NCBI RefSeq assembly: GCF_918797505.1
Contig: NC_092797.1
Location: 45,854,157 to 45,918,156 of the forward strand
DNA length: 64,000 nucleotides
Origin: Bemisia tabaci
Lineage: Eukaryota; Arthropoda; Insecta; Hemiptera; Aleyrodidae
Direction: 5' to 3'
Part shown: one piece after another, positions 1 to 10,400 of the stretch
How positions within the stretch are numbered: the first letter of the stretch is position 1
Layout of the letters: each line of letters starts with the position of its first letter
The notes under the pieces: model-generated
Seen by the model: only the letters and a program-made list of their open reading frames with translations
Database searches by the model: none
Told to the model about the DNA's origin: nothing
Translations under genes and position numbers: made by a program

Positions 1-180
1 GAACTTTTTTATAAAGCAATATTGTTGTAAATGCTAGTTTTTTCAAATTTTTTAAAGTACGACTCCACGGTTGTAGATGTATAATATAAGTTTCTCTCCA
101 GATTCATTAAATTGAACCAAGATTAGACGCGATTGGAGTGTAATTATTTTAATTGATAAAAGTTTTTAAACTTTGGTTAC

Positions 181-1880
181 CTGTTTTATAAAGAAAAAAG
201 TCCTCATATATCTTGAAACTCATCGTAACTGGTCCCTTTTCAACTAATTCTTTTTTGAGATCAGCAACATTCACTTGGTAAGCACGTTTCCCTAAAAATA
301 TTGAAAAAAAAACTCGTTTCATTCATTTTCAAACTAAGTATTTCACGGAATCTAAAATTTATTCATTTTTAGCGATGAATAGAGTGAGGAAGGCGACAAG
401 AAAAGTAGAGTAAATTAAACTAATTTCACTACTTTCGAACGTTTGAAATCCATTTATGAGAGGTTGATATTTACTGATAATTATCATCCCTCCATGAATT
501 ACTAGCTTTTAGCTCAACCAAATTTCGGTATCAGGCCTCAACTGTGGGAGCTGAAATCAAATCGTTTTGGGGATTATGCTGAACACAGAAATATTGTCTT
601 CCTAACGTTATTGAAAATTTCACTCAGTTGCCATTTATAGTTTTAAATTCTTCATAACAATTATTACACAATGAAATTAGCTCTGATTCGGAAATCAGAC
701 CCTGCATGACTGAGAAAAACAAGCAAATAATTGACCAGCATTTTAAATGTCATTTAAAGGCATGAGAAGGAAAAAGCTCACGAAACAAGTATTTTTCAGT
801 AACTTAAGAATTACTTTTTAAATCCTCTGTCGTGTCAGTTAACTTACCAAAATGCTTGTCTTTGTTCATTGGTATCTTGTAGCCTTTATTGGGACATTCA
901 CTCACACAAACTGGAACCACTGTTTCGTTATAACTTTTACAATTAGGATATTTCCCTTTATCGCCCATGTGGTGAGAACAATATTTTATTTGGTACGGCA
1001 TGCAGCCCTGTAAAATAGAAAATGTCTCTGAGTTTATCCATCGCAAATAAAACGTGGAAATAAAAAAGAAAGACAGTTTCAAATTGAGATGCATGTATTT
1101 CTTGTTCAACTTTTACAAGTTTACTTTGAACAAGTGAGTGATTTACGAGTAGGACCAAGTGCAAATATTTTTTCATGGTTAAACGTTTTCCTTTGAGCCG
1201 AAAATGTTAGAAGCTACTGCCCCTCATTCCCCACAGTTCAAAAAATGATTCCATTGACAAGAAAGTTGATAAGCAGGGGTAACTGCAGGCGCTTTTCTCA
1301 CTTTTAATCTCAGGAATAGAAAAAATGAATTTTTCCAGGAATCACGCAGGACATTTTCCACATAAACACCATAAGACTGTATCGTATGATGGTCGGCACA
1401 ACCAGGTTTCAAAACCTCCAAAAATGAGTTCTACCTTCTCTTTGTATCAAAATTGAAGGAGAATCCAATTTTCTCCTCTTTTTTAGTCCTCTTTTTCTTT
1501 CTTTCCTTCTTTTTTTAGTATCCGGTGATTCGACTCTTTCAAAACGTTGCCAAAATATTTTAGAAAAATGGACTTCTTTTCTCAAACATCATGGGATTAC
1601 TGTTGTACCGGAGTTAAGCAGTTCTGGAGGAAATATTGTAATTCAATAATGTCCTAATTTGATCACAGAATCTCTGCGAATGATTTTATTCCGATCTACA
1701 TCATCTTTAATTACGTCGGATATTGAATTAACATCCAGATTGTAAAAAAAGAGCGAAAACTGAAAACGTTCAAGTCAACCGCTTAATTTCAGACTCTGAC
1801 GATGTTAAGTTAACTGCCCGGGCCATTTAGACAAATTTTTGGAGTTCTTTGCTCATTTTCCAATATTGTGTTAATTTGAT

Positions 1881-1925
<45 letters not shown>

Positions 1926-4900
1926 TGTAGTTTAAATCACTGACAACATCTTCACCTGATTGGTCCCAAATTCTCCGCCGGTGACAATCCCTTGTTTCAC
2001 GTGGAATTCGAAAGCTTTGGCGCTGTAGCCGCCGCCACAACTTGAACTGCACTTTTCTTCGTCCGTGCAGCAGCATACAAGGTTCCAGGCTGAAATATAG
2101 TCCTTGAATGCTCCATTAGTCGCGATACAGGTTCTATCCGTGATGACAGAGGCTACGGAAACAGCCTGAAATCAATGGAACGGAAATGAGTTATTTTACC
2201 AACCATCTATTCAATTTTGTCGGCAAAATCGGCTGCAACTTAAGGGAACTTTTTGAATCAGGCAAAATGGAGTAAATTTTGGTCCTTTGCTAGCAGTCTC
2301 TTGCAATACCTCAAACAAAATGACTGAAAATTCAAAACCTGGTAAACGCCACCAAGAATTGCCAAGACTAAGCAGCTTTCCTTTCCATTCAACTGGAAAG
2401 CAAGGGCCTGAGAAAAAAAATCCTGTTATAAAAATAAGACCTTTTGTAGCAAAGTTCTCAAATCGTTGTTTTCAAGACGAAGGTACGTGACTCTATTCCA
2501 AGGTTGTGAAATTGCCCCAAAGAATTCGATTTTTTACAAGAATGTAGGCGTGGAATTTTCGTTTAAAATTTTTCTGATTTTACATGAGATCAGACATTAA
2601 AATCTTCAGTTAGATGTGCTCAAGATTCTAGAGTTAAAATTGCAATTTGCGAGGGGAAATTTCCCAACATTGATAAGAAGTTTCCTTTCCATTCAACTGG
2701 AAAGCAAGGGCCTGAGAAAAAAAATCCTGTTATAAAAATAAGACCTTTTGTAGCAAAGTTCTCAAATCGCCGTTTTCAAGACGAAGATACGTGTGACTCT
2801 ATTCCAAGGTTGTGAAATTGACTCAAAGAATTCGATTTTTTACAAGAATGTATGCGTGGAATTTTTGTTCAAAATTTCTCTGATTTTACATGAGATCAGA
2901 CGAACAATCATTAAAATTTTCAGTTAGATGTGCTCAAGATCCTAGAGTTAAAATTGCAATTTGCAAGGGGAAATTTCGCAACATTGATATGTAGTTACGT
3001 TATTTCGTGGGGGGAAACGAAGATATAGGCCGATGAAGCGAAGACGTTTAGGTTCTTTAGACACCACGCACGATCATGGCAACACCTAACGGCACTTTCC
3101 ACATATGGAAATATGAATACTCATAATATGCAAGTTCGTTTCCAAAATGATTAGTTCAAAATATAGAACTTTCTATTTTAAAAAGGAAAACAATTATGGA
3201 ACTAATGATGAAACTTTTAACCTGATGATAAAACACAAAAATAAAAGTAAATAGCCTGGATTGATACACTTACCCAACAACTACCGCAATTTCCCTGGTC
3301 GTAGATATGAAGAAGACTCGGACAGTTAGTCCATTTCTTTCTTGCGTCGAATTCCGCGGGTGGGTCAGCACCCGTGTGAGCAGGGTCATCGAGGGCGTTT
3401 AAAACTGGTAGACTTGGTAGATCGTTTTCCTCTGGGAGCCAGGCAGAGGCTAATTGTCTTAAGTAGCCCTCGGAGATGTCATCGGGAAAGTTTTTCCCAG
3501 CCTATACGATACCGATAAATTGATTAACAAAAAAACAGTCGCTCAAAAGCTCTTTGCAAATGGATTAAATAAAACGTTGACTGGATCATTAGAATTAAGG
3601 CTAGACATTACTAGACAAACAGGTATGTAACCAAACGTAAACAGATAGTAGGATAAGAAGAAAAAGAAGGAGGAGGGGGGGGGCGAGAAAAAGGAGGATA
3701 AAAAAAGGATAAGAAAGAGGAAACTAGTCGATTTTATGCTCGAACTGGAAGAGAATCAGCAGGACAGGGCATGAGTAGCGCTCCAAGTCATGCGAGTAAA
3801 TTAGAGCGCCTTCAATATTTTGTATATGCAATACGGTCAGCCTCTGAGCACGAATAGTTGCATCCAGGCGCTACGATCAGTGACCAACTTCGTAATCATA
3901 TAAAACGGCACATCATTAATCGAACGTTGTCATATTTTCCTGAAAATGCGTGAGCGCTTTCTTCCTATATTTATCAGAGAATTTTATTCGTAATTTAAAT
4001 TGGTATTTCAGTAGATTTAAAAAAAAATATGCTTGACATTTTCAAAATAAATTGAGTCGACAGCATGCACCCTTTAGAATGTTTATCCATTTATTTTTGG
4101 AGCAGCAGAGAGTTGTCAATTGAAGAGTGTGTGTGTGAAAAAGTATAATTACATTCATAAGAAATTAACCAAAATTGAAGTGGATTTCCACTGTATATTG
4201 CTTTGACTCTCCGAGTAAAATAAAGAAAAATGACTCCAAATAAAACATTTACGCGCTACATTTGTATGCTTTTTCGTAATCCCACTCGCGTGCATTTGTT
4301 TCTCTTTTTATCAAAGAACCAGCTTTGAATTCGTTACCCTGCTTACATCAGTATATCTACCTATTAAGATCAATGCTTCTGCTCGAGGTTACAGTCCTTT
4401 GCACTGTTGCCATATCTAAAGAAACGCCGTCCTTTACTTATCAACCAATAAAAGGCCTCCACCTCAGTGTGGTGTTACGAACCACACCAGAAGCAGCTGC
4501 ACTGTTGTCCATTTACATCATTGTAACGATGAAATCCATTTATGGTAAAATGTTATTCTTTAGTGCGTTAATTTTTCTAATTTATATTCTTTAGTGTGCA
4601 GGCTCACAATGTTCAAGATGGTATTACTTAGTTTCGGTTTCAACGTTTTTCCTTTAAATGTTATCCCATCGTATTTCCAGTATATTTTTTTAAAGGATTC
4701 ATCGTATAATCATCATTTTTAATGCGGATGTGAGCCTATTTCTTTCATAGATCCGATAAAAGACATCCCTATACCATGTTTTTGTGCTTAATTTTCACAA
4801 ACAATACAAAATTACTCATTTATTTGTTACGCTGCTCATAGTTAATAGTGTCTCGTAATTGAAGTTTATGTGACCTTGCACATGTGAAAATAGTTTTGTC

Positions 4901-6000
4901 ATGGAAAAACCCCCATCAATTCACAAGAAGTGCAATTGGACTGCCCTCTTTTCTAGAGTTGTCCTTGTTAGAATTGTAAATCATTCGTTAATTTTAATTA
5001 GATAAAGAAGTAAGTCACATTATTTTCAGATCATTAATTTCACTTCTTCTTAAAATTGTGTACTGATGTAGCAAATGGTTCTCACCGTCCACGATGACTG
5101 AACTTGGTTGATGTAATGGATCATCGCATCCTGATTTTTAAGACTATAACGTTCCGAGTGTCTGGAAACAATATCCATTGCCGACGCTGAAAGAAAGCTG
5201 AAAGCCCCCCAAAAAAAGAAGACCTCCCACAAGGACGGAAGATAACTAGCGGGGTTTGAAACTGCATAATTTCTCTCGAATTCACTAAAAACAGCACATC
5301 ATAATTCATTTCGGTTTTGAAAGATCATAATTTTGTGTCAGTAAATTATACCGATCTAAAAAAAAAGATTTTTCGATTACTTATCTGATGATACATCTCT
5401 TTGCGATTGAACATGAAAATCGGAATGTACCTAGTATGAGAATAAATGAAAAACACAGACAAGCTGTAAAAAATTAGTTTGACCTAGGGCATTTTACTGT
5501 CACCCAACAACGATATTCCTGGATCCAAAGATGCCTTCATTTGCTGGGAGTGACTTATAAACTTATTATTTCTTAAATGTTATTAAATTTATTATGTCCT
5601 CAATATCTCTGGATCACTGGATTGAAGGAGGAAATATAAGTGCGTTCTTTTTTGTATGGCATGGTTTCAACTCTCCTCAAATATTTTTAAAATGAGCACA
5701 ATTTTTGTTCTGGTTCTCCAGAAGTCATATATTTATATCTTAAACTGTAAAATTCGTCGCCTTCCTGACATAAAGGCGTAACTACACTCGACGATGAGCC
5801 CTGTTGTCCATGTAACTCAGTGCTTTCTCAGGCTCATTTCAAATTGTAGTTACGCCCTTTTGTCAGCCAAGCGACGAATTGTATATGTATCTTCAACTTA
5901 ATTAGAGCCCATTTATTCATTGACATAATTGCAAGTTTTATATCGAACACGTACTACATACATGAGAGCTACGAGTATAACAAACCTACCAAAAACACAT
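181..6000 (-). CDS. Cathepsin B-like cysteine protease, paralogue A (partial, last exon outside window)
   Basis: Papain-family (C1A) cathepsin B, a secreted or lysosomal endo/exopeptidase made as a proenzyme. Exons read on the minus strand: 6000-5990, 5284-5086, 3501-3274, 2165-1956, 1007-848, 291-181; 919 nt, 306 codons plus one base. All internal borders are GT..AG and the frame stays open. The start ATG at 6000 lies in an 11-base exon that splices in frame (phase 2) to a hydrophobic leader (WEVFFFWGAFSFLSASA), then the propeptide. Exon 3 ends in QGNCGSCW with the catalytic Cys. Exon 5 holds the occluding loop with CSHH, keeping both loop histidines, and an NET glycosylation site. The usual GCNGG motif has become SCGGG. 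The exon with catalytic His and Asn lies left of position 1. A possible leader-exon donor (AG|GTGAGT) is at 6076/6075. A 40-base poly-T lies in the intron just past the exon 4 donor. Confidence 0.88.
1885..1924. repeat. Poly-T run of 40 bases
   Basis: A run of 40 T lies in the paralogue A intron just past the donor of the exon at 2165-1956. No retrogene body or target duplication is visible beside it, so it is listed as a simple repeat. Its length is likely to vary between individuals. Confidence 0.9.
2377..2990. repeat. Two-copy tandem duplication, period about 304 bp
   Basis: Units 2377-2680 and 2681-about 2990 align along their whole length with scattered substitutions and small indels. 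Both begin TTTCCTTTCCATTCAACTGG and both end near GGGGAAATTTC.CAACATTGAT. They lie in a paralogue A intron. Diverged relatives of the unit end, in reverse orientation, seem present around 50700-50890. Confidence 0.85.
3800..3885. repeat. Dispersed repeat with GAGCACGAATAGTTG core
   Basis: The segment with CGCCTTCAATATT, TATGCAATACGG and GAGCACGAATAGTTG matches the starts of the tandem units at 62934 and 63225, and more loosely the units at 43085 and 43361. It is a member of a dispersed repeat family, here in a paralogue A intron. Confidence 0.6.
5751..5880. mobile_element. 130 bp inverted-repeat miniature element
   Basis: Ends AATTCGTCGCCTTCCTGACA and TGTCAGCCAAGCGACGAATT are inverted copies. 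The pairing continues inward through GGCGTAACTACA against TGTAGTTACGCC. No coding capacity. The inner GATGAGCCCTGTTGTCCATG resembles the core of the element at 53758-53877. It lies between the first two coding exons of paralogue A. Confidence 0.75.
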
Positions 6001-6076
6001 CGCTCTTGGATTTAACCTCCTCCAAGAGTATTTGCAGTCAACTAACGAAATTCGAACCGAGAACGAAAAACTCACC

Positions 6077-7313
6077 TACGTCTATGCAAAATCAATTTAC
6101 GTAGTCTAGATGTGTGAACATTGGCAGGATCAATTCGTTCAAACTTTGCAAATTCATGAAGAGTTTTGGCTCTTAAAATGAAAGCAGCCAACACATGATC
6201 GTTAATTTGCAATGTTAGCTAATTTGATCTGGGGCAATAAATCTGTTGAAAAAATGGATATCGTTGAAAGCCAAGTCTCTCATGCACGTCATGAGGGAGC
6301 TCCGTTGTTTTTCCGTACCTGCTCTCGAATGAGCCGATCTCACAAAAAATGCTACATTAATCAAGTGTAACCTAGATTGTGTAGTGCCTAAAAAAAGAGA
6401 TTCAAAATTTCCGATGCAGACCTTTTTGATGAAGATGGGTGAGTTTGTAGCTTGTGATTTAAAGCGCAAGATGCATTCGTAATCGATGACGTCATCTCTT
6501 TGATCACAACTTAGCCAGAAATGCATTTCTAATGTTTAATGAATCATGCAAAGTAGCAAGACATTTTTTACCAGGACGTTCATTATGAAATGTTTAATAT
6601 TTTTTGTTCCTACAAACAAATTATTTTTTCTCCTCGAAAGAGGGGAGAAGGCAAAAAAGAAAGGATCCGATCAACCATTTGGAGAATCAAATAACACGCT
6701 CCTATCACATAACATAAACTCAAAGTATGAGGAATTCACCAATAAGTTCCTTTCAGCAAACATAAGTTTAACTACTTTTCTTAGTCGGAAAACACGTAAT
6801 TCCATTCCGGCGCTTCAAAAGTTGCACCCATTATAAATTTATTGAGAAGAAATTGACCGTGATTATGTTTCTTTTTCCTCCTTTATCGAGTTGTATCAGC
6901 AGCATAGTACTCATACTTTTCCTTTTTCACACGATGTGAAAAGAAAAGAAATTGACCGTTAAATTTTTTCTAAAAAATTTGAATATAGGTGCACAACGTC
7001 AAATGATTAAGACTTACTCTAATTAACCTAGATTTTAAGATTAAATGATTCTTTGAAAAATAATCGGTAGGGGACTTTTTCTACTTTACATAGCTTGTAA
7101 CTTTCTGGGTCAAGATAGGAACAAACACGCCATCACTTTTGCGATATTAATAAGTGATTTCATGGTAGAGCCAATATAATTGGTCTCATGTTGCTAAATG
7201 TAGCTCAGTCATAATTAAATTGTATCAAAATTTTGAAAACTTTTTATTTGAGAGAAGGAGGAGAGTTTAATTTTGGGCGAAATAATAACACTTTCTTTTT
7301 TTTCGTATCAACT
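6077..7313. other. Spacer between paralogues A and B
   Basis: AT-rich spacer between the 5' end of A and the 3' end of B. It should hold the promoter of A, but no convincing TATA box or initiator could be singled out. An open frame at 6546-6836 has no recognisable family and low-complexity composition, so it is not called a gene. Confidence 0.4.
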
Positions 7314-7319
7314 TTTATT
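7314..7319 (-). other. Candidate polyadenylation signal of paralogue B
   Basis: AATAAA on the minus strand, about 120 nt downstream of the paralogue B stop codon at 7441. Position and orientation fit, but the hexamer is common by chance in AT-rich DNA. Confidence 0.45.
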
Positions 7320-7440
7320 ATCCTTTTTTTCATTTAATTATTGATTTTTTTTTAATGTAAGAGAAAGTTTAAATATGCATGGCTCTGCGAAAAGTCCAAA
7401 AGGCGTTTATGCAGATATAGCTCGTGGAGCAGTGGTGCGA

Positions 7441-10400
7441 TTATGATATTTTCGGTTCAGTTGCGTCAAAACCGTTCTCTTCACTTGAACATTCATTCGC
7501 GAAACTCTTTATTTTGAAGGTCCCGTGGTCTCCCCATTCGGGATTCCAGGAATTGGTGGCCAGCCAGTAGCCGTCGCCGTAACCGACTATCCTTACAGCA
7601 TGCCAGCCCATTGATTTGCCAGTTGTATGGTGGTATATCCCTGGAAAAATCCATAATAGTTTCGTTCTCTCATTATATGGTTGGAGTGAATCTTTATTTC
7701 TTAGATACCTTCCCATCGTATTTTCGTTCATAAAATTCTGAGTTTCACATCAAAAAGTTATCTACAAACCCGTCTCTCGGGTACTTATAACTTCTAAAAA
7801 ACTTTTATACTTATAAAATCTAGGTTTGTCGAATAGGTGCCGTCAATTATAGGGTCCCCCCCCCCCCCGAAATATTGTGACAAAAGACGGTCACCACTTG
7901 CAGTTTCGCGTGGCAATTCATGTGTATCAATTAAACGTATTTATGCTAAAAGGAGCTATGTGAAATGAACTATAAAATAAAAAAGAACTAGTAATGCTAT
8001 GCATCGATACTATGCACATGGTAATACATACTATGCAACACAGGTTTAAACGAAGGAAAGCCATAAAGTTACCGATCTACTTAATCCGCTTCTGTTTCTC
8101 GAAAATACGATAATGTTTGATGCAGATAGTGAAAAGGTTAAAACAATGTATTACCTGTTTTATACAGATAGAAGTCCTCGAAGACCTCAAAAGCCATTAC
8201 AACCGGTCCGAGTGTAAACAGCTCCTTTTTGAGATCAGCAGGTTTTACTGTGTAAACACGTTTCCCTAGAGCAAATTAATATTATTATTACAGAAAATTT
8301 CAAAATATTAATTTTATGACTGATAATACTGACGAATAATTATATTCCATTATTGAGTTCAGGAAATTTCAAAATATTGATAATTGTGAGACTGATAATT
8401 CTTATAGATAATTAAATTCCACAACTGTCGATTAGGAAAGTATTGCCTTTGCATATATAAGAGTATTTTATCCTTTTTTAAACTTGGAAACTGCACAGGG
8501 CTGTTGTCAGAACTAATAATATAGACTATAATTCCTGTCATACTTTATTTTTTAAATGAAAAACTACTTAACGTCCAGTCTTGAAAATTTCTGTGATTTT
8601 TCCTCTTCGTGCGGAGGAAATTCTGTGAAAATTTCAAGGAATGATATTGATTTGGTCTACTTCAAAAAAATAAAATGCGAGCGTAGATTTTTAAACACCG
8701 CAAACGAGATACGTGGTTTGGTAGTTTCACCGTCGATAAGTTATAGTATACGTCAATTTAAGCATTAGAAAGCTCTTTAACTTTTAATGCGAGTTAAATC
8801 ATTTAGAAGTTATGGCCTAAAAGAAATCGTGATTTCACAGAAGCGATTTCAGTGGAAAGTACACTTTTTGTTTTTCACTTAGTTCTCAAAACTAAAAGTT
8901 GTAAGAAAATCATTTTTATGTACTTTGAACAGTTGATGAAATTTTGAAGAGGAAAAATGGATGTTTTCAAGTTAGTTCCTTTGGTTTCCACCCAATTTTT
9001 AGCATGGTTTACTCACCGAAATGTTTGTCCTTGGTAAACGCAATCTTATAGTTTGTATTAGGGCACTTCGTCAAGCATTTTGGGACCACTGTTTCGTTGT
9101 AACTGTGACAATCCGGATATTTTCCATTTTTACCCATGTGGTGAGAGCAACCCTTTATCTCGTACGGCATGCACCCCTACACATTTTTCTATATTTATTA
9201 AATTAATTCAGGCAAAATGTCTCCGAATTACAATATCGCCAATCCAGATCTGTGATCATCGATTTGTGTCACTGAATAAATCTCACAGTTGCCAATACAT
9301 TGCGTCTATTTTGCGTTTTAGAAACATTTTTCCACACGATTGTTGCAACCAGCAAAATTGATGTAATTTTAACCTTCTTCGTGAAGAAATTGATACTCTG
9401 TTATCAACTTTATGAACCGCTCTTCCCACTTTCTGTAACTAAGACTATCAATGCTAAATAAAGTCATTTTGTTTTAACGCTCATTAATCTCCTCCTCATA
9501 GAACACAGTGAAAGAAACACGGGTTGGCAGGTATTGGTTTGAGCAAAAATGTATCCAACGAAAATGCTATTCTAAAATGGACTACATTTTGCAATTAGGA
9601 ATCATAATTTCTGGCTCAGTTCATGAACAACGTATGTACCATTCGTTCCCCTATACACATAAGTGTTTTTACAGTTGAGCCGGAAATTATAGTTCCGAAT
9701 TACAAAATGTAGACCATTTGTAAAGATGTTGATGTTAAAGATATAGGATTATCAACAGGAGGTCCGATGACGCCATCAACAAGTGCCTCGTTGACGTCAC
9801 GAACGGATCTCCCGGTGATGTTATCAACTTGAGTGCTAATGACGTCATCAACCGAAAAAGGCCGGATATAAATTAAAATATCTGACATTTCCCGAATGAA
9901 TTCGAGAAGCAACGGGTGCTTGCGCCTAATGCCACTGAGGGACTGAGGGTGGGGAAGAAAATAGCAGGCAGAAGGAAATCAAAATCTCCTTAAAAGAAAT
10001 TGATACATTTTAAAGAAAATATCGTTCTCTCTTTTATCACTTCAGAGTGCCGCTCATATACCAAGCCTTTTAAAATGAGTGTTATCATAGTTTTCATAAA
10101 TAGAGCCTTCAAGAATTTCATGGAATATTCCTCGGGAATTCAAGTATTATTCATTCTTTTTTTCACTTCATGCAAAACACTTTTTACCTTATTTGTGCCA
10201 AAGTCTCCTCCTGTAACTAGACCAATTTTCACGTAGTGTTCGAAAGCTTTAAAGGGCGAGCCCCCATTACAGCCTTCACCGCATTTGTTCTCCACGCAGC
10301 AAGATGCAATGTCCCACGCTGAAATAGTGTCTTTGAAGGCACCGTTAGTGGTAATGCAAATTCTATCCGTTATCACGGCCGCCGAGCATACTGCCTGTAA

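Noticed and set aside
1885..2165. Processed retrogene suggested by the poly-T next to a cathepsin exon
   Set aside because: The exons are separated by introns with good splice sites and the T run lies inside an intron without flanking target duplication.
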